DNA from: Bacteroides faecis MAJ27
GTDB lineage: Bacteria; Bacteroidota; Bacteroidia; Bacteroidales; Bacteroidaceae
Length of the DNA stretch: 64,000 nt
Assembly: GCF_900106755.1 (NCBI RefSeq)
Contig: NZ_FNNN01000016.1
Location: forward strand, 1-64,000
Direction: 5' to 3'
Shown here piece after piece: positions 7,463 to 15,737 of the stretch. Each line of letters starts with the position of its first letter. Within the stretch, counting starts at the first letter, position 1. Below the pieces are notes generated by a model. The model made no database searches. It had not been told where the DNA came from and saw only the letters and a program-made list of their open reading frames with translations. Made by a program: the position numbers and the translations under genes.

Positions 7463-10400
7463 TTATTCCAGCAAGTCTGCCCACTGTTCATTGCTCAGTG
7501 CAGGCAGTGCGTCGCTGTCAGTGATGAATGTTTCCGCCAGCCTCCTTTTATCTTCCTGTAGTTGGAGAATTTTTTCTTCAATGCTGTTCTGGGTAATAAA
7601 GCGATAGGCGATAACCTGTTTATCCTGGCCGATGCGGTGTGCACGGGCAATGGCTTGTGCTTCGGCGGCAGGATTCCACCAAGGGTCGATGATAAATACA
7701 TAATCGGCTTGGGTAAGGTTAAGTCCTACGCCTCCGGCTTTTAAAGAAATCAGAAAGGCCTGCACGTCCTTTTGTTCGGTGAAATGGGCGATTTCTGACG
7801 GACGGTTATTGGTGGAACCTGTCAGTAATGCATACTTCCAGCCTTGTTGGCGGAAGACATCGGCAAGGATTTCCAGATGCTTCACGAAAGAGGAAAAGAT
7901 AAGTACTTTATGTCCTTCACTTCTCAATGTATCGAATGTTTCGATGATTTGCTCGGTTTTCCCGGATATCCCGTTGAAATCGGGAAAAATGAGCTGTGGG
8001 TGACAGGATAGCTGGCGAAGACGCAAGATACCGTTCAGGATACTGAACGTATGGAACCTGTCTCTGTTTTCGGGTTGTTGGAGCAATATGTTGCGCAGAC
8101 TGTTTTTCTCCTGTTCGTAGCTCTCGCTTTGTTCTTCGGACATATCACAATAAATCGTTTCTTCAGTAAGCGGAGGAAGTTCCGGTGCTACCTCACTTTT
8201 GCTTCTGCGAAGAATAAACGGAGCGATTAACTGTTGCAGCCTTTTCTCCATGCGGGTGTTTCCTTGCTTGATTGGAATGATGAACTGCTTTTGGAAAGTG
8301 CTTTCTTCCCCCAACAGGTCCGGTTGCAGAAAACGGAACTGCGCCCACAGATCTTTGAGGGAGTTCTCGATAGGCGTTCCGGTCAGTGCGATCCGGTATT
8401 TGCTCTGCAACTGGATGACTGAACGGAAAGTGAGAGAATCATTGTTTTTGATATTCTGGCTTTCGTCGAGTACGATATATTCGAATGTGTAGGAGCGAAG
8501 AATATCAATATTATTTCTCATCATCCCATAGGTCGTGAATATCAGATGAAAACGCCTGAAGAACTTCTCGGGATGCCCTTTGGGGAATACCGTGCTGCTA
8601 TTATATTCTGCTATCGATAGAGTGGTGAAACGTTTCGCCTCTCGCCTCCAGTTGTGGAGCAGGGAAGTGGGGACCACAATCAGAGTGGCGGGTTTACGGG
8701 AATTTTTTCCGTATTCTGCTCTTGGGGCGTCTTCTTTGGGTATGTTTTTCTCCCTGATTTTCTGCGCCTCCGGCAGTAACTCATCTTCGGAAGAGAATGA
8801 AAATAAGGAGAATTGTCCTTCGGCGTCTGCCGCTTGCTCTCTGGCAGGCGGAGTTCCGGCAGTACATTCCTTATCCGGCTGACTGTCAGATGCCGGGATT
8901 TCTGTAGATACAGACCCCATAGGAGCAGTAGCTGTATCGGTGGAAAACGGTTTGTATATATATTGTAGCAGGGTAAGCGTCTGGAGTGTCTTCCCAAGCC
9001 CCATGTCATCTGCCAGACAACCGCCGAATCCTTGTTTGTTCAACTGTACCATCCACGAGAATCCTTTCTGCTGATAGGGGCGTAGCTGTGCTTTCACTCC
9101 TTGGGGAACGGGGATATTGTGTATCTCTCTCCTGAAAGGCAGGTTTTGGGGACTGCTTTCTTCTAAAGCCGATTGTACGGCACCGACAAAAGTGGGCTTC
9201 AGGCGAATCCCTGTTTCTGTTTGCGTTCCTAATTCCAGCAGGTTTCCATATTTGCTGAACCATTCTTCCGGCAAGAGAATCATGCGTCCGTCCGGCAGCA
9301 GAAATTCTCTTTTCTCTTCGAGGATATGCTTGCGGAAACGTGAGAAAGGGATACGCAGCTGCCCGATGACAACTGTGATATGCAGTTCAAACCAGTCCGG
9401 TTCGTCATCACAGCTTTGTTCGATGTGGATTTCGTCCAGACAGTAGGGAGTATTCCCCATATTTCCGGTCAGCAGGAAGGATTGTTGGAGCATTGCCCGA
9501 TAGGTGCCGATCCATTCGGTAATTGTCTTTTCGGAGGCATCGGGCGACAGCTTGAAGTGGACGTCGCTGACCTGTTGCAAACCGGAATCCGTTAACATCC
9601 GGAGTTTCTCTTTTTCGGCATTACTATCCCGGCGGAAGAAAAATATCTCGCCGAAGTCGTTTCGGTAAATGATCTTCTTCATTTCGGTCACGGTGTCGGG
9701 AGTAAACGTCTGGTCGCCATAACGGAAACTGAGTCGCAACATTTGTTCGTCGTAAATGGTATCTTCGAGAGACAGGACGGCTTCGCATGCGTACGTCTTT
9801 TCAACGATATTCAGTCCCTGAGTTGTAATCTCATGATAGCGTGCTATCGGAATCACGATGTTATCGATATATTTCTCAATTTGGGAGGCTGGAACGCTGA
9901 TCTTCTTTTTCTTGGTGAAAGGCAGGATGCGTACACTCTCGATATGGGGGAAAAAGTATAGTTCCATCCCCAATAAGAGAGCAGACGGCGAGGAAGTCAG
10001 CACGATGACAGGTTTCTGCTCACTCAGTGAGAGTGGCTGTCCGTCATAATAACATTGCAGCTGATAACGGAAAGTTGTCTCGTCAGCAAGAAACATGAAG
10101 TGAATTTCCACATCGTGAGGATGAACACGGTAGGCGTGATGGGCATATAGCAGTTTGCTCCCGACCTGTTTTTGGTACAGAGGAAGGTTGTGATAGCGTA
10201 TCAATGCCAGCATCTCCTGTAGCTTTTTCTCGATGAATGGGCGGATATTGTTCTTTATCCGTTCCGGATCTTCGGACAATTTACGCAGAAAACGGGATAC
10301 TGTTTTCTCTCGTGAGTAGACTCCCATCAGATATTTTTCTGTATAATGAGAGGCGATGTCGATGGCCTGCCGTTCAGCCTCGTTCATCCGGCTGATTGCT

Positions 10401-10546
10401 TCGGGAGAAGCGTGAAAAGCCTGCTCTATGAGTTGCCATGTGCCGTCGTCAGATTGCTCCGCCATGTAAGGTATCAGCAGTGTGCCGAACGTCAGATGCT
10501 CGGTTAAAACGATGATAACTTGTCCGGTAATTGCTTTCTCTTCCAT
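7463..10546 (-). CDS. SNF2/DEAD-box family helicase
   Basis: A 1027-residue Swi2/Snf2-type ATPase, a cytoplasmic DNA-translocating enzyme. The N-terminal 480 residues hold the bacterial SNF2-associated region. The motor starts with RPYQQKGFSWM, then Walker A DDMGLGKT near residue 517, the DEAH-box variant DESQ near 692, LTGTPIENS, and in the second lobe LKAGGVGLNLT and ARAHRIGQ near 971. Between Walker A and motif Ia there is a roughly 90-residue Ser/Glu/Pro-rich insert that looks disordered. The intact C-terminus ALPALSNEQWADLLE is duplicated at 3835-3885. Its -7 box at 10567-10574 is back to back with that of mnmA. Biological role in Bacteroides is unclear; DNA repair or transcription-associated remodelling is typical. 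Confidence 0.9.
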   Translation of the reverse strand: MEEKAITGQVIIVLTEHLTFGTLLIPYMAEQSDDGTWQLIEQAFHASPEAISRMNEAERQAIDIASHYTEKYLMGVYSREKTVSRFLRKLSEDPERIKNNIRPFIEKKLQEMLALIRYHNLPLYQKQVGSKLLYAHHAYRVHPHDVEIHFMFLADETTFRYQLQCYYDGQPLSLSEQKPVIVLTSSPSALLLGMELYFFPHIESVRILPFTKKKKISVPASQIEKYIDNIVIPIARYHEITTQGLNIVEKTYACEAVLSLEDTIYDEQMLRLSFRYGDQTFTPDTVTEMKKIIYRNDFGEIFFFRRDSNAEKEKLRMLTDSGLQQVSDVHFKLSPDASEKTITEWIGTYRAMLQQSFLLTGNMGNTPYCLDEIHIEQSCDDEPDWFELHITVVIGQLRIPFSRFRKHILEEKREFLLPDGRMILLPEEWFSKYGNLLELGTQTETGIRLKPTFVGAVQSALEESSPQNLPFRREIHNIPVPQGVKAQLRPYQQKGFSWMVQLNKQGFGGCLADDMGLGKTLQTLTLLQYIYKPFSTDTATAPMGSVSTEIPASDSQPDKECTAGTPPAREQAADAEGQFSLFSFSSEDELLPEAQKIREKNIPKEDAPRAEYGKNSRKPATLIVVPTSLLHNWRREAKRFTTLSIAEYNSSTVFPKGHPEKFFRRFHLIFTTYGMMRNNIDILRSYTFEYIVLDESQNIKNNDSLTFRSVIQLQSKYRIALTGTPIENSLKDLWAQFRFLQPDLLGEESTFQKQFIIPIKQGNTRMEKRLQQLIAPFILRRSKSEVAPELPPLTEETIYCDMSEEQSESYEQEKNSLRNILLQQPENRDRFHTFSILNGILRLRQLSCHPQLIFPDFNGISGKTEQIIETFDTLRSEGHKVLIFSSFVKHLEILADVFRQQGWKYALLTGSTNNRPSEIAHFTEQKDVQAFLISLKAGGVGLNLTQADYVFIIDPWWNPAAEAQAIARAHRIGQDKQVIAYRFITQNSIEEKILQLQEDKRRLAETFITDSDALPALSNEQWADLLE

Positions 10547-10566
10547 TCTCTTCAGGCTTTAACAAA

Positions 10567-10574
10567 CAAAGATA
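10567..10574 (-). promoter_or_regulatory. SNF2 helicase promoter -7 box
   Basis: Minus strand TATCTTTG, 21 nt before the ATG at 10546; half of a compact divergent promoter pair. Confidence 0.6.
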
Positions 10575-10586
10575 CGGGAAAATCCT

Positions 10587-10594
10587 TAATTTTG
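10587..10594 (+). promoter_or_regulatory. mnmA promoter -7 box
   Basis: TAATTTTG, a TAnnTTTG match, only 5 nt before the first ATG at 10599. The transcript would be almost leaderless, or translation starts at the second ATG (10602). Confidence 0.5.
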
Positions 10595-10598
10595 CAGC

Positions 10599-11729
10599 AT
10601 GATGGAAGAAAACAAACGAGTATTGTTGGGAATGAGCGGTGGTACGGATAGTTCCGTAGCTGCCATGCGATTGCTGGAAGCCGGATATGAGGTGACCGGA
10701 GTTACTTTCCGTTTCTATGAGTTGAATGACTCGACCGAGTATCTGGAGGATGCCCGTCACCTGGCAGGGCGTTTGGGTATTCGTCATATTACGTATGATG
10801 CCCGTGAGATATTTCGTGAACAGATTATTGAATATTTTGTGCGTGAATATATGGTGGGGCATACTCCTGTGCCCTGCACGTTGTGCAATAACTATCTCAA
10901 ATGGCCTCTTCTTTCCAAAATAGCCGATGAAATGGGGATTTTTTATATTGCTACCGGGCATTATGTCCGGAAAGTAAAGGTGGATGATACTTATTATATC
11001 ACTTATGCTGCAGATTCGGACAAAGATCAGACCTTTTTCTTATGGGGACTCAAACAGGATATTCTTCAGAGAATGTTGCTGCCGATGGGGGATATTACCA
11101 AAGTGGAGGCACGTGCTTTTGCTGCCGGACGGGGATTTCAGAAAGTAGCGGTGAAAAGGGACAGTTTGGGCGTTTGCTTTTGTCCGATGGATTATCGGAG
11201 CTTTCTGAAAAAGTGGTTGGTCAGCTTTGGTCAGCACCAGGTCAGCTTTGGTCAGTTTTGGTCAGCGCAGGTCAGCCGTGGAAGATTTGTCGATGAAAAG
11301 GGGGATTTTATAGCTTGGCACGAAGGCTATCCTTTTTATACCATCGGACAGCGGCGTGGCTTGGGGATTCATCTGAATCGGCCTGTCTTTGTGAAGGAAA
11401 TCCGTCCCGAGAAGAATGAGGTAGTGCTCTCTTCCCTTCAGGCGCTGGAAAAAACGGAGATGCTGCTTAAAGATTGGAACATCGTTAGTCGGGAACGTTT
11501 GTTGGGACATCCCGATGTGATTGTGAAAATACGCTATCGGAAACAGGAAAACCATTGCACGGTAACGATCACACCTGATAATCTCCTGCATGTACAGCTT
11601 CACGAACCATTGACGGCCATTGCTTCCGGGCAAGCTGCTGCCTTCTATAAAGATGGTTTGTTATTGGGTGGTGGAATCATTACGGAGGCACTGTCTGCAA
11701 CACATCAGCTTCATCAACAGAAGGAATAA
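10599..11729 (+). CDS. mnmA: tRNA-specific 2-thiouridylase MnmA
   Basis: Adenylates and thiolates U34 of tRNA-Lys, -Glu and -Gln using sulfur relayed by a persulfide chain. The 376-residue protein has the PP-loop SGGTDSS at 13-19, the first catalytic Cys in PCTLCN near residue 93, GHYVR, the SDKDQTFFLW loop, and the second catalytic Cys in GVCFCP near 192, then YTIGQRRGLG of the central domain. Between YRSFLKKW and GRFVDEKG, where relatives have only a few residues, there is an insert of about 20 residues (V-S-F-G-Q repeats) encoded by six GGTCAG motifs. Both catalytic Cys are kept, so it may be active. Bacteroides genomes can hold a second mnmA-like gene; which is the main one cannot be told here. 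Confidence 0.88.
   Translation: MMEENKRVLLGMSGGTDSSVAAMRLLEAGYEVTGVTFRFYELNDSTEYLEDARHLAGRLGIRHITYDAREIFREQIIEYFVREYMVGHTPVPCTLCNNYLKWPLLSKIADEMGIFYIATGHYVRKVKVDDTYYITYAADSDKDQTFFLWGLKQDILQRMLLPMGDITKVEARAFAAGRGFQKVAVKRDSLGVCFCPMDYRSFLKKWLVSFGQHQVSFGQFWSAQVSRGRFVDEKGDFIAWHEGYPFYTIGQRRGLGIHLNRPVFVKEIRPEKNEVVLSSLQALEKTEMLLKDWNIVSRERLLGHPDVIVKIRYRKQENHCTVTITPDNLLHVQLHEPLTAIASGQAAAFYKDGLLLGGGIITEALSATHQLHQQKE
11219..11275 (+). repeat. Six phased GGTCAG repeats inside mnmA
   Basis: GGTCAG begins at 11219, 11229, 11240, 11250, 11260 and 11270, spacing 10 or 11 bp. The repeats stay in frame within mnmA and encode a V/S/F/G/Q-rich insert. Confidence 0.8.
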
Positions 11730-11784
11730 TATCGAAAAGCATTCTCTTATAGGACGGAGAAATGCGGCCGGTAGTTTCACGACT

Positions 11785-11910
11785 TGTTTCAACCGTTGAA
11801 ACAATGTGTTTCATGCCTTGAAACAAAGTGTTCCAAGCAATGAAACAGAGTGTTTCACCGCATGAAACAAAGTGTTTCAAGCATTTGAAATTGTTTGAAA
11901 CACTTTGGTG
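11785..11910. repeat. Tandem 22-bp palindromic repeats
   Basis: Four head-to-tail 22-bp units (from 11785, 11807, 11829 and 11851), each a dyad GTTTCA-N5-TGAAAC followed by AAAG or a variant, then a degenerate fifth ending in TTTGAAACACTTTGG. The five central bases differ in every unit while the arms are kept. The array fills the gap between the convergent mnmA and GH3-like genes. A terminator cluster or protein-binding array is possible. The rest of the 283-bp gap shows nothing else. Confidence 0.8.
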
Positions 11911-12012
11911 CCTGTTTTCAAGCCGGCACATTAGATTGCCCTGCGGTGAATACTTTGCGTAACACCGTAGGGAACCTCCTGTAAAATAATGATTTGATTA
12001 CTCGAATAAGGT

Positions 12013-13524
12013 TTATTCGTTATTCAGCGTAAGCATTGCTTCGATATAATTGCGTGTATTGCTTAGTCTGGGTACCTTATGCTGTCCGCCTAACTTGCCT
12101 TTCTGTGCCAGCCAGTCATGAAACAGTCCCGGACGGGCTACGATCACTTCCAATGGCTGCAGGGCAATATCTTTCCAGCGTTTCGCCTCATAGTCCGAAT
12201 TGACCTCTTTCAAGGTGGCGTCGAGTATGGCGGCAAATTTCTCTACGGAATCCGGCATCTTGGCAAATTCTATTAACCATTGGTGACGGCATTTGGCATG
12301 TTCGTCCATAAATACCGGTGCGGCAGAATATTCGCAAATCTGCGCTCCTGTTTCGGCGCAAGCCTTAGCCAGCCCTTTCTCGGCATTATCCACAATCAAT
12401 TCTTCACCAAAAGCATTGATGAAGTGCTTCGTCCGTCCTGTGATGACGAACTTATACGGATTTTTGCTGGTAAACTTCACCGTATCGCCGATCATGTATC
12501 GCCATAATCCGCACGACGTAGAAATCACCATCGCATAATTCTTGTTAAGTTCCACCTCTTCGAGGCAGTAAGCATGTGGATTCTCTTCATCGACTTCTTC
12601 CAGTGGAACGAACTCGTAGAAGATACCATAATCGATCATCAACAGCATAGACGGGTCCGAAAGGTCATTCTGCGTACCAAAGTATCCTTCGGAAGCATTG
12701 TAAGTCTCTACATAATGCATCTTTGGCGAGTGAATGACCTGTTTGTACTGTTCACGGTAAGGAGTGAAAGCCACCCCACCGTGGAAGAATACCTCCAGAT
12801 TCGGCCATACTTCTTCCAGTGTTTGCTTACCGGTTTTCTCGAGAATACGCTTGATAAGTACCAGCATCCACGAAGGCACGCCGGACAAACTGGTCACATT
12901 GACCGGGATGGTACTGTTGGCTATCGCCTCTATTTTAGTCTCCCATTCGCTCATCAAAGCGATTTTCTTGCTCGGTACGCGGATGAAATTGATCAGCGGA
13001 TTGACATTCTGAATCAGAATGGCTGACAAGTCGCCTACTAAACTATGATTGGAATTGAGGTTCGGACTGTGGCTTCCTCCCAGAATCAACCCTTTTCCCG
13101 AGAAAAAGTGGCTGTCCGGATTGATACGAAAATAGAGTGCCGCAGCGTCTTTACCGCCTCTGTAGTGAATGTCTTCCAGTGCTTCTTTGCTGACAGGCAG
13201 GAATTTGCTCTTATCATTGGTCGTTCCGGATGATTTGGCAAACCAGCGAATTTCCGAAGGCCAAAGCAGATTCTGTTCCCCTGCCCGCAAACGCTCTACA
13301 TAAGGTTTGATTTCCTCATAAGTCTGTATTGGAAGGCGCTTTCTGAAATCCTCGTAGCTACGGATGGAGGCGTAGTCGTACTTTTTTCCCCACTCTGTCT
13401 GTGCAGCTTGGTTCACTAAGCGACTCAGCACACGATGCTGTATCTCACTAGCCTGACTAGCATAAAGGTCTATCTGTTTTAAACGGGAATCGAAAGTCTT
13501 ACTAATAATCTTTGTAATATTCAT
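12013..13524 (-). CDS. GH3-family acyl-adenylate amidosynthetase-like protein
   Basis: A 503-residue member of the GH3 'auxin-responsive promoter' family, within the adenylate-forming (ANL) superfamily. Plant relatives activate a carboxylate with ATP and join it to an amino acid. Visible motifs are the early phosphate-binding loop SSGTTNDKSKF near residue 100, the YNASEGYFG motif near 285 corresponding to the ANL A5 region, and the DTVKF and TGRTKHFINAFGEEL segments of the hinge and C-terminal domain. Substrates of the Bacteroides members are not known. It has its own TACTTTTG -7 box at 13556-13563 and lies divergent to pfkA. Confidence 0.85.
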   Translation of the reverse strand: MNITKIISKTFDSRLKQIDLYASQASEIQHRVLSRLVNQAAQTEWGKKYDYASIRSYEDFRKRLPIQTYEEIKPYVERLRAGEQNLLWPSEIRWFAKSSGTTNDKSKFLPVSKEALEDIHYRGGKDAAALYFRINPDSHFFSGKGLILGGSHSPNLNSNHSLVGDLSAILIQNVNPLINFIRVPSKKIALMSEWETKIEAIANSTIPVNVTSLSGVPSWMLVLIKRILEKTGKQTLEEVWPNLEVFFHGGVAFTPYREQYKQVIHSPKMHYVETYNASEGYFGTQNDLSDPSMLLMIDYGIFYEFVPLEEVDEENPHAYCLEEVELNKNYAMVISTSCGLWRYMIGDTVKFTSKNPYKFVITGRTKHFINAFGEELIVDNAEKGLAKACAETGAQICEYSAAPVFMDEHAKCRHQWLIEFAKMPDSVEKFAAILDATLKEVNSDYEAKRWKDIALQPLEVIVARPGLFHDWLAQKGKLGGQHKVPRLSNTRNYIEAMLTLNNE

Positions 13525-13555
13525 TTCTGCTTTAACATAATAATGTTTAGTCGTG

Positions 13556-13563
13556 CAAAAGTA
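13556..13563 (-). promoter_or_regulatory. GH3-like gene promoter -7 box
   Basis: Minus strand TACTTTTG, matching TAnnTTTG, 31 nt before the ATG. Confidence 0.55.
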
Positions 13564-13584
13564 ACCTTATTTATCTTTTTTTTC

Positions 13585-13592
13585 TATCTTTA
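13585..13592 (+). promoter_or_regulatory. Possible pfkA promoter -7 box
   Basis: TATCTTTA, one mismatch to TAnnTTTG, about 70 nt before pfkA. Confidence 0.4.
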
Positions 13593-13661
13593 CGTCGGAA
13601 ATAATCGTTAAAAATTGGCGACTTTCCTTGAATCCCGAGTTTCTGACTAAAAAAAACGACA

Positions 13662-14672
13662 ATGAGAATTGGAATCCTGACTTCCGGAGGAGACTGCCCC
13701 GGTATAAATGCCACTATTCGTGGCGTGTGCAAAACTGCTATCAATCACTATGGGATGGAAGTAATAGGAATTCATAGTGGTTTTCAAGGTTTGCTGACAA
13801 AAGACATAGAGCCCTTTACTGATAAATCCTTATCCGGACTGTTGAACCAGGGCGGAACAATGCTGGGTACTTCGCGCGAGAAACCTTTTAAAAAGGGAGG
13901 TGTCGTCTCGGATGTCGACAAACCGGCACTGATTCTTCAGAATATTAAGGAAATGGGGTTGGATTGTGTTGTCTGTATCGGAGGAAACGGGACGCAGAAA
14001 ACTGCCGCTAAATTTGCTACAATGGGCGTTAATATCGTGTCAGTCCCCAAAACCATCGATAATGACATCTGGGGAACGGACATTTCCTTTGGATTCGACT
14101 CTGCTGTAAGCATCGCTACAGATGCCATCGACCGTTTGCATTCCACCGCCAGTTCTCACAAAAGGGTCATGGTCATTGAGGTGATGGGGCATAAAGCCGG
14201 CTGGATTGCTTTGTATTCCGGTATGGCAGGTGGGGGTGATGTCATTCTTGTCCCCGAAATCCCTTACAATATCAAGAATATAGGAAATACAATTCTCGAA
14301 AGACTGAAAAAAGGAAAGCCCTATTCCATTGTAGTGGTAGCGGAAGGTATCCTGACGGATGGCAGAAAACGTGCTGCGGAATACATCGCGCAGGAAATAG
14401 AGTATGAAACGGGGATCGAGACGCGTGAGACCGTATTGGGATATATTCAGCGTGGCGGTTCGCCTACTCCTTTCGACCGTAACCTTTCCACCCGTATGGG
14501 AGGGCATGCGACAGAACTGATTGCCAACGGACAATTCGGGCGTATGATTGCCCTGAAAGGAGATGATATTTCGTCTATTCCTCTCGAAAATGTTGCCGGT
14601 AAGTTGAAGTTAGTCACTGAAGATCACGATTTAGTGATCCAAGGTCGCCGTATGGGAATCTGTTTCGGTTAA
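13662..14672 (+). CDS. pfkA: 6-phosphofructokinase
   Basis: Phosphorylates fructose 6-phosphate in glycolysis. The 336-residue protein has SGGDCPGINATIRG at the N-terminus (phosphate donor loop), GGNGTQKTA near 107-115, PKTIDND near 129-135 and the MGHKAGWIA and IQRGGSPTPFDR substrate loops. In E. coli PfkA the equivalent of the second motif is GGDGS; here Asp is replaced by Asn109. The PKT Lys130 is typical of PPi-dependent and trypanosome-type enzymes, while the Gly after Asn109 fits ATP use. ATP dependence is thus likely but not certain. The gene is monocistronic, between the GH3-like gene and rnc. Confidence 0.92.
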   Translation: MRIGILTSGGDCPGINATIRGVCKTAINHYGMEVIGIHSGFQGLLTKDIEPFTDKSLSGLLNQGGTMLGTSREKPFKKGGVVSDVDKPALILQNIKEMGLDCVVCIGGNGTQKTAAKFATMGVNIVSVPKTIDNDIWGTDISFGFDSAVSIATDAIDRLHSTASSHKRVMVIEVMGHKAGWIALYSGMAGGGDVILVPEIPYNIKNIGNTILERLKKGKPYSIVVVAEGILTDGRKRAAEYIAQEIEYETGIETRETVLGYIQRGGSPTPFDRNLSTRMGGHATELIANGQFGRMIALKGDDISSIPLENVAGKLKLVTEDHDLVIQGRRMGICFG

Positions 14673-14768
14673 CTTAAGCTTTTATAGTAGCATCTCATCT
14701 ATGGTCTGTCTGTCGTTTGACTGTTAGTAGACTTTTTACCTGTAGCTTTTTGTTTGTGGCTGCTTCAT

Positions 14769-15734
14769 TTACGAAGCAGTCTTGTCATTTACAGTCCCGG
14801 TTTCATCATTAACAGTCTCAGTTTGATCATTAACACTCTCGGTTTCATTTGCAGTCCCGGTTTCATCATTTGCGATTTCATCTGTAACTTCAGGTTCCGC
14901 AATCTCAGCTTCCAATGCTTCAGCCTTTGTTTCCAATGCTTCAGCCTCTGCTTCAGGCGGCATCGAATGCTGCGCTTTTACTTCATTGACTGTATCCATG
15001 AAAGCCTGGTCTTTTACCTTCTTTATAGCCATCTGTGCGGCATTCTGCTGAGATTCTTTCTTGGAATATCCCGTACCTGTTCCGGCTGGAAGCCCTTCGA
15101 TGCGAACTTCTGTCTGGAATACGGGGTTGCTGTCGTGGTCGAGGAACTGCTCAATCAACTCAAAGGAAACCTCCATCTTATTCTTCTGGCTCCATTCGAT
15201 GAGCTTGGACTTGAAGTTGACCTCTTTACGGGAGATTTTGTCCAGATCGATATAGCGGTTGATGATCCGCTGCTCCATAAACTGTTTGCAACGTTCATAT
15301 CCCTGGTCCAGATAAATGGCCCCGATAAATGCCTCGAAAGCATTTCCGTACATATAACTATTGTGGGAAGAAGAGCGGGTAGAATATTTGATCAGTTTGT
15401 CCAGACCGATTTCCACGGCTAACTTGTTCAAGGTCTCCCGTTGTACGATCTTGGAACGTGTGTTGGTCAGGAAACCTTCCCGTTTCCCTTCGAAACGTTT
15501 GTAGACAATATCTCCTACGATGGCGTCAAGAATGGCGTCACCCAAGAACTCCAGTCGCTCATTATTCAACAGACGTCCCATTTCGGAGCGGACGGCAGAT
15601 GACTTGTGCAGGAGCGCTTGTTCGTAGATCCGGATATCGCGCGGATAAAATCCGAGTATCCGGTAAAAACAAAGATAAGACTCTCTGTCCTTGCGGAACA
15701 GGAGCCTTATCTTATTTATTTGGTTACGTAGCAC
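14769..15734 (-). CDS. rnc: Ribonuclease III
   Basis: Double-strand-specific endoribonuclease that matures rRNA and degrades structured RNA. The catalytic signature NERLEFLGDAILD lies near residues 58-70, the second acidic site in NAFEAFIGAIYLD near 130, and a dsRNA-binding domain at about 175-245 (SKKESQQNAAQMAIKKV). At 321 residues it is longer than usual because of a 70-residue acidic tail with repeats of the type ETGTVND. It starts 3 nt after the fabF stop codon and is the third gene of the acpP-fabF-rnc operon. The short hairpin GCTGCTTC/GAAGCAG at 14759-14779 overlaps its 3' end. Confidence 0.95.
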   Translation of the reverse strand: MLRNQINKIRLLFRKDRESYLCFYRILGFYPRDIRIYEQALLHKSSAVRSEMGRLLNNERLEFLGDAILDAIVGDIVYKRFEGKREGFLTNTRSKIVQRETLNKLAVEIGLDKLIKYSTRSSSHNSYMYGNAFEAFIGAIYLDQGYERCKQFMEQRIINRYIDLDKISRKEVNFKSKLIEWSQKNKMEVSFELIEQFLDHDSNPVFQTEVRIEGLPAGTGTGYSKKESQQNAAQMAIKKVKDQAFMDTVNEVKAQHSMPPEAEAEALETKAEALEAEIAEPEVTDEIANDETGTANETESVNDQTETVNDETGTVNDKTAS

Positions 15735-15737
15735 GTT

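Noticed and set aside
8680..9009. 109-codon ORF in another frame of the helicase gene
   Set aside because: Shadow of the helicase coding sequence, basic and low in complexity, no domain.
11785..11910. CRISPR array
   Set aside because: The 22-bp period with 5-nt variable centres leaves no room for spacers and no cas genes are present.
11680..11931. 83-codon minus-strand ORF with repeated FH/KH peptides
   Set aside because: It is only the translation of the 22-bp palindromic array; no coding signal outside the repeats.
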